Under the pieces are notes generated by a model. The model did no database searches, was not told the DNA's origin, and was given only the letters and a program-made list of their open reading frames with translations. Below are positions 43,853 through 52,314 of a stretch of DNA of 64,000 nt, in pieces; the first letter of the stretch is position 1, and each line of letters begins with the position of its first letter. The position numbers were made by a program, and so were the translations under genes. The DNA lies in assembly GCA_965277435.1 (NCBI GenBank), contig OZ255821.1, positions 1,302,001-1,366,000 of the forward strand, read 5' to 3'. The stretch is from Bog-105 sp965277435. GTDB lineage: Bacteria > Acidobacteriota > Terriglobia > Bryobacterales > Bryobacteraceae.

Positions 43853-43891
43853 CTCGACCTCTCGACCTCTCGACCTCTCGACCTCTCGACC
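43853..43891. repeat. 8-bp tandem repeat (CTCGACCT), about 4.9 copies
   Basis: A perfect short tandem array just upstream of the IS110 transposase start. It is in the leader or promoter region rather than in the protein if the TTG at 43831 is the start. Copy number may vary by slippage. Confidence 0.9.
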
Positions 43892-44272
43892 GCCGTGACG
43901 AACGTCGCCCCTGTACTGGCGCTCCAACGCGCAAACTCCCCATGAGACTTTCCATCACGGACCACACCGTCGAGGCGCAACTCCCAAACAGGCGTTCCGA
44001 ACGCCCGGGCAGAACCTAGCACTCCCGATGGGTGGTCAAGCGGCCCACCGAATCAAAACGCTCGATTGGGCCTACTTAGAAGCGTACAGGGCAGAGCCCC
44101 ATGAGAAAGATTGCCGCCGCTTCGTCTCCCATAACGCTCTTTAGAGCCGTGACCTGCCGATTACTTCCGGCTGGCCCGTCATCCTGGCACATCGTGAAAT
44201 ACAAAAGGATCGGTAAACAAATCGCGACTAATCGTCGGCGCAGAGTTGTCGACTTACCTTGTAAGCCCGCTC
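43892..44272. other. Gap with no recognisable gene
   Basis: About 380 bases between the IS110 leader and the membrane-protein pseudogene. Short frames exist on both strands, but none has codon pattern, ribosome site or similarity I recognise. Probably IS flank and degraded sequence. Confidence 0.5.
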
Positions 44273-44695
44273 TTAATGCAAGGTCCAGGCCAACAAGCAA
44301 GCTGCGACTAGCGGAGCGCAGATAACGATTGCCACAAACTTCTGTGACGGTAATCCAAGTGGCATCGGATCCAAGTGCGCAAATTCCGGATCGTGCCAGG
44401 CAGTACCTGGAAACATCGGCGCGAAAAGCATGCTCACGAAGTATGTTCCAGCGACCACTGCAGCCATGAGCAAGTGTGGAATCGTAAGCGGTCCCATTCC
44501 GAACAATAGCCACAATGATGCCAAACCAAGAATGATGCCAATGACCATCGTCTGGCAATTATGAAATTTGGCGTGAGCAGGTCATCGCGGGTTGTACAAA
44601 TGTTGTTTGGCAGTGACCGGAATGAGAGCATCCACCACAAAGCCGCCGAAATTCCATACGGCGACAAGAGCGACTATCCATTTTGCGATTTGCAT
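44273..44695 (-). pseudogene. Small membrane protein interrupted by TGA
   Basis: An ATG at 44695 (MQIAKWIVALVAVWNFGGFV) starts a frame that meets TGA at 44582-44584, after HLYNPR. Reading through continues seamlessly as PAHAKFHNCQTMVIGIILGL and on to a normal end. The context NPR(stop)PAHAKFH strongly suggests the lost codon was TGG (Trp). The whole product would be about 140 residues with four membrane segments. The remaining open part is 44273-44548. It follows the FAD-monooxygenase on the same strand and was probably co-transcribed with it. Confidence 0.75.
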
Positions 44696-44849
44696 GTGAC
44701 TTTCCTAAGAAATTGTTGTTCATTGACACAGAGCCATGCGTGCGCTCCGGCGCCAGAACGCAGGCCCGGTCAGCATTGCTCTATTAATGGGGCTGCAAAC
44801 AACGAACGCTTGTTCAAAGCCCCCTCTTTCCATCGCAGGTCGCTTCTGT

Positions 44850-46077
44850 TTAGGCCGGCAAAGGATTCTGTCCCATGCGCTTTTCACCCATCTGCACGGA
44901 TTCCCTTACGACATCAAAGCCATACCGAACTAGCTCCGCCTCGTAAGTCGCCAAAGCTGTGGGAAGGAAAAGCCGTTCCTCCGCGGCCGCTTTGAGTTGC
45001 CGCCCCAACAACGCTGCGTCTCGCATTGCCAAGTTGGCGCCGCGACCAAGCGTCGGTGTCATAGCATGGACGGCGTCCCCAAGCAGCGTGACATTCGTCG
45101 GATTATCAAGCGTCGAAGGCACTGTGGTGTACATGCCGACAATAAAGAAAGAAGAAGGATCTCCGCTCGAAACAAGGCTGCTCGCTTGCTGTGGCCACTC
45201 CTTCAGCATGTCGACAGCAAGCCGCTGTAGATCCTCGGCCGGCACACCGTGTAGTTCTTTGTCACTCTTGGGAAAGTGTTCGTGGCGGCCGCCGACAATA
45301 CAGACCAGGTAATTGTTCTGCTGTTTGAGCGACGCGGATGGCAGGATCTGTTTCGCAGCCTCATGCGGTGCGAGAGGAAACCTTACTGCGCCGAGACCAA
45401 GAAATAATTTGCGCTCGTCCATAGCAATCGAGAAGATGTCATCCAGCGCCTCAGAAGGCGCAAGTTTCGAAGCAACGCCGTAGGATACACGACCGTAGAT
45501 TGCCTGGACGCCTGCATCCATCGTTTGCAGTTGGGGCGCCCGCTGCTGACGCACCATAGATCGAATTCCATCGGCTCCCACCAACACATCACCCTTCGCG
45601 GTTTGGCCATCTGCAAAGCTGACAACAACACCGTCGGGACCGGATTCATAATGCGTCACTCGTTTTCCGAAATGACACACTTTTTCCATGCCGATTAAGA
45701 GGATTTCGCGCAAAGTGGCACGATCCACGTTGCAGTGAATCTTCTCCTCCGTCACGAAATCAGGCCAGAATTTAGCATCCTGTCCATCGTCAGTGGGGAA
45801 TCGCTTTGCAACGCTCAAGTCCGTATTAAGAATCGTTGTAAACGGCTGCGTCCGCATCGCCGTTGCTTCAAACAAGCGATGCATATCCGGCGGAAGCACC
45901 TCACGGAGTGCGTTCAGCGCGTCGGCCTCCAGGTGCAGCCGATAACCCTGGGGACGATCCCAGGGGCTGGAGTCACGGTCAAAAAATTTCGACGTCGATA
46001 TGAGCGTTCCGTAGCGTCTGGGCAAGGCAAAGACCGCCAAGTCCGGCACCAACAATAAGTACTTTGATTCTAAGCAC
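44850..46077 (-). pseudogene. FAD-dependent monooxygenase with one-base frameshift
   Basis: A flavin monooxygenase related to PHBH-type hydroxylases. GTG at 46077 follows AGGAGGGAC and gives VLRIKVLIVGAGLGGLCLAQ (the Rossmann GxGxxG). This frame ends after VEIF; the rest of the protein, from FDRDSSPWDRPQGYRLHL, continues in the next frame. The two join if the run of six A (45981-45986) lost one base. Later motifs ADGIRSMVR and LLGDAVHAMTPTLGRGANLA are the normal GD motif and FAD site. A sequencing error in the homopolymer would restore a working gene; otherwise it is a recent pseudogene. Confidence 0.8.
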
Positions 46078-46130
46078 AGTCGTCCCTCCTCCTCGATGGG
46101 GGAAGGACGTACCGGTGACCGAAGCCTCAT

Positions 46131-46906
46131 TGAGGACGGTTCTCGTACGAACGTTTTCGCGTCGCCCGGACTACCTACCGAGCTGTGGCTTTCGCACGTC
46201 CACTGCCATTATACGTTCATCGGAGCTGAAGCAATTACACTTCTCGAGCCAAAGGAATACGTAACGGCGAAGGGTTTACCATCCGGACCGTGAGCGCATG
46301 GTCGGCTACTCGGAGGTTGCTCTGGCGAAACAGGCGTTTCGGGCAAAAGACCACTTGGCCCGCCGACTGTCATGCAAGGCTGAAGGTGTGTCTGTAACCT
46401 TCGCGACTACATCACTGGCGAATACCTAACCATCGACGGCGGCCTCACTACGCGTTCGCCTGATCCGAAATCCGCCCTTGCAGGTTGACTTTTCACAGTA
46501 CCGATCATCTGGCGGATCACTCGTCCGCTACCGGTAGGCAAGGCAATGATCCAACGGGTTCGGTGACGCCACGCGTTTGTCGGCAAGTTGATCTCGAGAC
46601 CAGCGCATTCCGATCGTGTCTACATCCCCGACGAATGCGTCGCAGTGTGCGCCGGTTTAATCGAAGACGACCAGTGCGCTCGCGAATCTCAGAGCGCTTC
46701 CGGCTCAGGACAAACTGAACAGCCTCCGAGCACTTGCTGCAAGGATGCTCACTGAAAGCATGTCGCCGAACCCTGGAGCATGACGCTAACCCGAGCTTCC
46801 GTTCGGACCTCTAGCACGCCTCGCCGAATCATTGCCTCACACTGAAGCATTCTGGCGAGAGAAGCGCCGCCGCCGTGCCGACGCATCTTTCCGATATCCT
46901 CGAACC
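46131..46906. other. Degenerate intergenic stretch with gene remnants
   Basis: About 775 bases without an intact gene. It holds an SDR C-terminal fragment (46402-46488) and several short frames with no recognised similarity. Confidence 0.5.
46402..46488 (+). pseudogene. Short-chain dehydrogenase C-terminal remnant
   Basis: The frame reads RDYITGEYLTIDGGLTTRSP, then ends after nine more residues. ITGEYLTIDGGL is the standard C-terminus of classical SDR oxidoreductases. No N-terminal Rossmann or YxxxK part is found upstream. Confidence 0.65.
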
Positions 46907-47250
46907 GTGGCAGAACGAGACCACAACCTTCCCGACCTCGCGCCACTGCCCGACGACAGTCCGGACGGCGCATAAATTCTCGCTTTGCCTGACGGCGCTC
47001 GACGAGAGCGGAACGGAATTTTCCTCGTCGGCGGTTTGCCGCGGCCTTGCAAGGAGCGCCGATCCAAACCTATGACGTAGATATCGTATACTCCCGCGCC
47101 CCGGAAAACATCCAACGGCTAAGCTACTTGCGGAACTCCTCGTACTGCCTCTACCCGTCCCGTACCGCGACAGAGCCGTGACCGCGATTCGGCCCTCTTG
47201 ATGTGCTCGCCAACATCGGCGATGGCTTCACGTACCAGAACCTGCTTGCT
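46907..47250 (+). pseudogene. Nucleotidyltransferase-like gene, frameshifted and internally deleted
   Basis: Pieces in different frames match a family of stand-alone nucleotidyltransferases (AbiEii/solitary MNT type): GIFLVGGL, then in the next frame ALQGAPIQTYDVDIVYSRAPE, then after a stop RFGPLDVLANIGDGFTYQNL. The frames are broken at least twice and the middle of the gene is missing. A TAA also interrupts the upstream piece (LAPLPDDSPDGA). The DVDIVYS segment is the metal-binding part of the family. Confidence 0.6.
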
Positions 47251-47293
47251 GCGGCACCCGGTCAAAACCCTATTGGATACTGGCGGGTATCGT

Positions 47294-49762
47294 ATGCGGC
47301 CACTCCTTATGCTCGGCATCGCTCTCTCCCTTTCCCCTCATGCGGCGCCCGCCGCCGCCAACGAAGCCACTAATTCCTGGTGGTACCGGCAACCGGCAAG
47401 CAAATATTGGGAAGGCTTACCCCTCGCGAACGGCCGGTTGGCCGCCATGGTATTCGGGCGAGTCCGCGACGAACTCATCCCCATCAACGACGAATCCCTC
47501 TGGACCGGCTCTCCTTACGACCCCAACAATCCCGACGGCCCAAGAATTTTGCCCGAAATCCGCAAGCTACTTCTCGATGGCAAATTTGTCGAGGCGCAAC
47601 AGCTTTGCGAGAACTTGATGAGCCGTCCGATATCGGTGCAACACTATCGCCCGCTCGGCGAGTTGCGTCTTCGCTTCGACGGGCCGGATAACGCGCAATC
47701 CTATCGCCGGGAGTTGGATATGAATTCCGCCACCGCACGCGTGACGTACCAGATCGGTGATACTCACTACACACGCGAGGTCTTCGCCTCCTACCCGGAC
47801 CAGGCGCTCGTCGTGCGCATTGCGGCCGATAAGCCGGGCCGCATTTCCCTGGCTGCGCGGCTGGCCAGTGTCGAGACCAGTGCCCGCAGCACCAGCGAAC
47901 CGGACCATCAAATCGCGATGGCCGGAACCGTCGAAACCGTCACCGAAGGCAAATCCGCCAATCCGGTCATCCCTTCCAAAATGCGCTGGCAAGCGCGTCT
48001 TAAAGTGATTGCCGAAGGTGGAATCACCGGTGTCTGTCGAATCCCCGAAGACGAGAGCCGCACCTCAGCCTGTGTGTCCGTCAACAAAGCCAACGCTGTC
48101 ACGATCGTCCTTACGGCCGCCACCAATTTCGTCAAATGGAACGATCTCAGCGGCGACCCCGAAGCGCGCGTCGCTCAGCGCATGTCTGCCGCGCGCAGAT
48201 CCTATGCCGATCTGCGTGCCCGCCACTTGCACGATTGGCAGCCCCGCTTTCTTGCTTGCCGGCTCGATCTCGGAGGCCACGCTGCCGCTAAAGACGACAC
48301 CACCACCCGCCTCGAAAACATGCGCCACGGTGCGGCTGATCCCCTCTTTGAAGCTCAATATTTCCAGTACGGGCGTTATCTGCTCCTGGCCGTCTCGCGC
48401 CCCGGTACGCTGGCCTTCAACAACCACAACGTCTGGGTCGACAACGGCGAGGAGCGTTGGGCTGGCCGGTGGACCCTCAATGTCAATCTCGAAGAGTGTT
48501 ACTGGCCCACCGAAGATACCAATCTCGCCGAAACCAACGAGCCCCTTCTCACCTTTGTCGAAAGCCTGGCCGAAGCCGGCGCTCGCACCGCCCGCGAGCT
48601 GTACGGTGATCACGGATGGGTGGCGCACTTGGGAACCGATATCTGGATGAATACCGCCCCCACCGACTTGACCGGTCCAGGCATTTGGCCGACCGCTGGA
48701 CCTTGGCTATTACAAAACCTCTGGGACCATTACGCCTTTGAGCCGGACACGCATTACCTGAAGCGCCTCTACCCGCTGCTGCGCGGTTCCTCCGAGTTCT
48801 TCCTCGACTTCTTAATCGAAGAGCCAACTCATCATTGGCTCGTTACCGCTCCCTCGGTGTCTCCCGAGAATTCCTTCTACACTCCGTCTCATCAGAAAAC
48901 GCAAGTAACCATGGGCCCCACCATGGACAACCAGCTTCTCCGCGATCTCTTCAATCACACTAGCCAGGCGGCCGCTACGCTCGGCGTCGACCCGGACCTG
49001 CGCGCCCGAATCGCCGCTGCTTGCAAGCGCCTTCCTCCCACCCGTATCGGGCGGCACGGGCAAGTGCAGGAGTGGCTCGAAGATTACGATGAGCCTGAAG
49101 TAACGCACCGCCACCTTTCGCCTCTCTACGGGTTCTATCCTTCGAACCAGATCACCCAGGCCGCTACGCCCGAACTGGTCAATGCCGTGCGCAAAACGCT
49201 CGAGCGCCGGGGCGAAACCAATCGCGGATGGTCGGGCGCATGGAAAATCTGTCTTCGCGCGAGACTCGGCGATGGGGACCGCGCCGAAGCTTTGTTACGT
49301 CGCATGGTCACCGACATCAGCATCCATCCCAGACCCGCCGATAGCCCGAACGTGCCATCCTTTGAAGGGAATCAAGGCATCCAGGGCGTGACTGCAGGCA
49401 TGGCCGAGATGCTGCTGCAGAGCCAGGGGGAAGCAAGCACAGGCCGCGATTCCGCGCCACCAGACGAAAGAGGAACTTCAGCGGGCTTGGGCGCGGGTCG
49501 CGAGTCCGTTGTGCGCGCGAGTACCTTAGACGAAATCCGCGTGTTACCCGCACTGCCCCGCGCCTGGCCCGATGGAAGCGTACTTGGCTTGCGCGCCCGC
49601 GGCGGCTATGTCGTCGACATCGCCTGGCACAACGGCGCATTGACCTCCGTCAAACTCCGCTCCACGCAAGGTCGCCCGTGCCATCTGGCTTACGGCCGGA
49701 AAGTCGTCACATTCCCAACCCGAGCCGGCCAGACCTACTTTAAAAACGATCGCTTGGAGTAA
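47294..49762 (+). CDS. GH95 alpha-L-fucosidase/galactosidase with inserted repeat
   Basis: An 822-residue secreted glycosidase; the ATG at 47294 (MRPLLMLGIALSLSPHAAPA) gives a signal peptide. GH95 inverting enzymes release alpha-L-fucose or alpha-L-galactose. Family marks include WWYRQPASKYWEGLPLANGR, the NVN-type segment TLNVNLEECYWPTE, VTAPSVSPENSFYTP (catalytic acid Glu) and GNQGIQGVTAGMAEMLLQS. The usual catalytic-base DGN reads EGN here. Between MLLQSQ and EIRVLPALPRAWPDG, where homologues continue directly, there is an extra stretch of about 33 residues encoded by the family-1 repeat; the frame is kept. Confidence 0.9.
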   Translation: MRPLLMLGIALSLSPHAAPAAANEATNSWWYRQPASKYWEGLPLANGRLAAMVFGRVRDELIPINDESLWTGSPYDPNNPDGPRILPEIRKLLLDGKFVEAQQLCENLMSRPISVQHYRPLGELRLRFDGPDNAQSYRRELDMNSATARVTYQIGDTHYTREVFASYPDQALVVRIAADKPGRISLAARLASVETSARSTSEPDHQIAMAGTVETVTEGKSANPVIPSKMRWQARLKVIAEGGITGVCRIPEDESRTSACVSVNKANAVTIVLTAATNFVKWNDLSGDPEARVAQRMSAARRSYADLRARHLHDWQPRFLACRLDLGGHAAAKDDTTTRLENMRHGAADPLFEAQYFQYGRYLLLAVSRPGTLAFNNHNVWVDNGEERWAGRWTLNVNLEECYWPTEDTNLAETNEPLLTFVESLAEAGARTARELYGDHGWVAHLGTDIWMNTAPTDLTGPGIWPTAGPWLLQNLWDHYAFEPDTHYLKRLYPLLRGSSEFFLDFLIEEPTHHWLVTAPSVSPENSFYTPSHQKTQVTMGPTMDNQLLRDLFNHTSQAAATLGVDPDLRARIAAACKRLPPTRIGRHGQVQEWLEDYDEPEVTHRHLSPLYGFYPSNQITQAATPELVNAVRKTLERRGETNRGWSGAWKICLRARLGDGDRAEALLRRMVTDISIHPRPADSPNVPSFEGNQGIQGVTAGMAEMLLQSQGEASTGRDSAPPDERGTSAGLGAGRESVVRASTLDEIRVLPALPRAWPDGSVLGLRARGGYVVDIAWHNGALTSVKLRSTQGRPCHLAYGRKVVTFPTRAGQTYFKNDRLE
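49431..49522. repeat. Dispersed repeat family 1, copy B (inside GH95 coding sequence)
   Basis: 92 bp, seven mismatches to 16374-16465 and no gaps. It encodes EASTGRDSAPPDERGTSAGL and about a dozen further residues in the GH95 frame. Confidence 0.9.
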
Positions 49763-49824
49763 TTTTCATCCGCGCGAAACATGCGCCTGCGCTTAATGGA
49801 GAGGGCGACTTTTTCGTTCAATTC

Positions 49825-49950
49825 ATGAATCCGAAAATCCTGCTTCTTGAACTTTTTTCTGTATCGCTCGCTCCGGCCGGCACGATGGCGCTGATGGGTC
49901 TCGCCCTCATTTCGCTGACTTTCATCCGCGTCCCGAAGCGCACAGGGCAC
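49825..49950 (+). other. Possible PEP-CTERM tail remnant
   Basis: A short frame reads APAGTMALMGLALISLTFIR then VPKR, which resembles the C-terminal part of PEP-CTERM proteins (PEPGTMALMG...RRK). The Pro-Glu-Pro is degenerate and no upstream body is present, so this is at most a remnant. Confidence 0.3.
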
Positions 49951-50107
49951 GGCTGCACGCCGCCACTCAATAAAGGAACTCGCCTGTTCTTTGGGCGGGG
50001 CGCTCGATCCCGGGCCCGTTGTGCGCGTCTTCCTCAAAAGAACAAGAAGTAGCTTCCACCCAAGCCATGCACCTCTGGCCAAATGCCAGTTACTTTTCCC
50101 AGACAGT

Positions 50108-50207
50108 GTTCACTGCCGTCGGGTGGAGCGGGCCTCCAGGCCTGCTATGCCGCCATTCCTGGCGGCATTCTTTCGCCTCAAAACCGCCACCAGCCGCGGT
50201 ATCTTCC
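50108..50207. repeat. Dispersed hairpin repeat family 2, copy B
   Basis: About 100 bp matching 37143-37241. The 9-bp stem ATGCCGCCA/TGGCGGCAT is identical while the loop is TTCC rather than TTTT. Flanking inverted TTACTTTT/AAAAGTAA runs (50091-50098 and 50230-50237) might mark the ends of a small mobile unit. Confidence 0.8.
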
Positions 50208-50290
50208 CGCAACCTTACCGGGCTTGCGTCAAAAGTAAGTGACATTGCATCTCTGGCCTCACCCGCCATAATGTTTTCTAGAGTCTAAGC

Positions 50291-51166
50291 GTGAATATCA
50301 TTCAGGTCATTCTACTTGCCGTTGTGCAAGGCCTCGCCGAGTTATTGCCGGTTTCCAGTTCCGCCCACGTCGTCGTGGCCGAAAAACTCATGGGTCTCGA
50401 CCCCTCTTCTCCCACCATGACCTTGCTCCTGGTCATGCTCCATACCGGCACCATGTTTGCCGTCATACTCTACTTCTGGAAGCAATGGCGCGCCACTTAC
50501 TTTCAAAGCGCGCCCGCTTTCAAACGGTATGCCGGGCTGCTCATCGTAGCCACCGCCGCTACCGGCGTAATCGGCTATGGCCTGCAAAAAGTCATTGAGA
50601 AAACCGCCTTTCGAGACGCGCCCAAAGCCGAGATCGAAGACCTCTTCAGCCATCTCGAACTCATCGCGCCCGCCCTCGCCGCAGCCGGCATTCTTATTCT
50701 CATTGCCGGTCTCTACGAGCGCCGCCACTCCCCGGTGAACGTCAACGTGCAGGACGTCGATCACCTAGGCATGCGCGAAGCCGGGCTGATCGGCTTCGTA
50801 CAGGGCCTTTGTCTTCCCTTTCGCGGCTTCTCGCGCTCTGGGGCCACCATCTCGACGGGCATTTTAGCCGGCGTTCCCAAACTGCGCGCCGAGGCTTTCA
50901 GTTTTGCCTTAGCCGTTATTCTCACGCCGGCCGTCGTCATCCGCGAGATCCTGCGCCTGGTCAAAGCCCATCACGCTGATCCGACGCTTTCGCTCTCCTC
51001 CGCCATGCTGCCCAGTCTGCTCGGAGCCGTGTTCGCCTTTCTCGCCGGTCTGCTCGCCTTGCGATGGCTCAGCCGCTGGCTGGAGCGCGGGCAATGGTAT
51101 CTGTTCGGGATCTACTGCCTGATCGCCTCCGTCGTGGTCGCCTACCTGCATCGCGCCGGCTTTTAA
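50291..51166 (+). CDS. uppP: Undecaprenyl-diphosphate phosphatase
   Basis: A 291-residue integral membrane enzyme that recycles the lipid carrier undecaprenyl-PP to undecaprenyl-P for cell-wall synthesis. The catalytic motifs VQGLAELLPVSSSAH (residues 13-27) and PFRGFSRSGATIS (near residue 175) are present, with about eight membrane segments. GTG at 50291 is the start. It lies alone between the repeat-bearing gap and a secreted unknown protein; loss of bacA/uppP typically raises bacitracin sensitivity (established for the family). Confidence 0.95.
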   Translation: MNIIQVILLAVVQGLAELLPVSSSAHVVVAEKLMGLDPSSPTMTLLLVMLHTGTMFAVILYFWKQWRATYFQSAPAFKRYAGLLIVATAATGVIGYGLQKVIEKTAFRDAPKAEIEDLFSHLELIAPALAAAGILILIAGLYERRHSPVNVNVQDVDHLGMREAGLIGFVQGLCLPFRGFSRSGATISTGILAGVPKLRAEAFSFALAVILTPAVVIREILRLVKAHHADPTLSLSSAMLPSLLGAVFAFLAGLLALRWLSRWLERGQWYLFGIYCLIASVVVAYLHRAGF

Positions 51167-51433
51167 TACACCCATTATTCCCGTCGCTCCGTCTTCTTGC
51201 TTCTTCAATTTCACGTCTCTGTCTCATCCGCCAGCCCATTTCCCCGCATCGGGAGAATACCCGAACCGTCTTCCCCGGCCACCCCCAAAACCTATACTAA
51301 GTTGTTGAAAATAAAAAGCCAAATTTATTGTCACTCCGCGGTGATCGGATCCCCGCGCTTCTCTCGTGCCAACATCAATAATTACCGTCGACTTCTTTTA
51401 TGGACGGTAAAAACTCTCTCTTCGCCGTCTGTC

Positions 51434-52249
51434 CTACTGATTCGCTTGCGCCGTTCGCCGCCAGACCGGACTCGTCATCTCCATCGTCCAGACCGGGCCG
51501 CCCAGGTACAGTGGTCCTTCCATTTTCACGAACGCCGGAACCGGGCCGGCACTAATCCAGACACCAATTACGGGGGGCTTCTTGCCGATCAGTGGTGCGA
51601 TCAGCCCCGCAATGCCGCCAAACTCCGGCTTGATGTCAAAACGTATCGATTGGCGACGAGCCTCAGCCACCGAAAAAGATTCGTTGCCCGCGGTCTTAAT
51701 CGAGAGAGTTACCAGTCGCGGCTTGGGAGTAGACACCACGTAAGACAGCTTCGTCTCCCCACTATCGGGCGAGATGTTCTTCAAAACATCAAGAATAATG
51801 CCATTGGCCAAATCGGGCGGAAGGTCCAGGTGGTCCGTCTCTGCCTTTTGCTGGTCCTTGTCCTTATAACGGACGGTTACCTCGCCGCTAATGGCGTTGA
51901 TCAGCACGTCCACTGCTTTCGGGAAGATCGGCCCTTTTTGGATGTGGTGGTCGCGTACCAGTCGAAAGTGACCGCGTTGCGTAAAAACGGCGGTTTCGTC
52001 GTCGATCGAGCCATCTTTAAAGCGAAAGATCAGGCGGGACGATCCGCGATCTCCATGAACGGTCTGGATCAGATCACCCGTCGCCAGAATCTTGCCCTCG
52101 GCTGAGCGAAGCGCCAGAAAACCATGTACGGCGCCTTCCTCGTATCGCACGGGAACTGGTTCGCCGGCCGGGGAAGTGCGCCCTAGCAAAAGAGCACCGG
52201 GCAAAGTGATGATCAACGGGAGCCGAAGACGGCTCAGGAAAGAAAGCAT
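51434..52249 (-). CDS. Exported protein, DUF3108-like
   Basis: A 271-residue protein with a signal peptide (LRLPLIITLPGALLLGRTSP) and GGGAG just before the ATG at 52249. The body is beta-rich (VRYEEGAVHGFLALRSAEG, TVRYKDKDQ, VWTMEMTSPVW) and resembles the DUF3108/lipoprotein-like sheets, but no family motif is certain. It is followed at a distance by uppP on the opposite strand. Function unknown. Confidence 0.6.
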   Translation of the reverse strand: MLSFLSRLRLPLIITLPGALLLGRTSPAGEPVPVRYEEGAVHGFLALRSAEGKILATGDLIQTVHGDRGSSRLIFRFKDGSIDDETAVFTQRGHFRLVRDHHIQKGPIFPKAVDVLINAISGEVTVRYKDKDQQKAETDHLDLPPDLANGIILDVLKNISPDSGETKLSYVVSTPKPRLVTLSIKTAGNESFSVAEARRQSIRFDIKPEFGGIAGLIAPLIGKKPPVIGVWISAGPVPAFVKMEGPLYLGGPVWTMEMTSPVWRRTAQANQ

Positions 52250-52314
52250 CTCCCGATAGATGCAGGAGTTAAAATACGTGGTACAAAAACGAGTTCACAT
52301 TTTGCTTGCAGTAC

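Noticed and set aside
43853..43891. Possible CRISPR-like array
   Set aside because: Units are 8 bp without spacers; it is a simple tandem repeat.
35978..44584. TGA recoded as Trp or selenocysteine in this genome
   Set aside because: Several intact genes here (for example aroB and ene-reductase) end normally at TGA, and the two in-frame TGA cases are local defects without a conserved UGA context.
46485..46718. Short Arg-rich frame
   Set aside because: No similarity, no ribosome site; it lies in the decayed zone.
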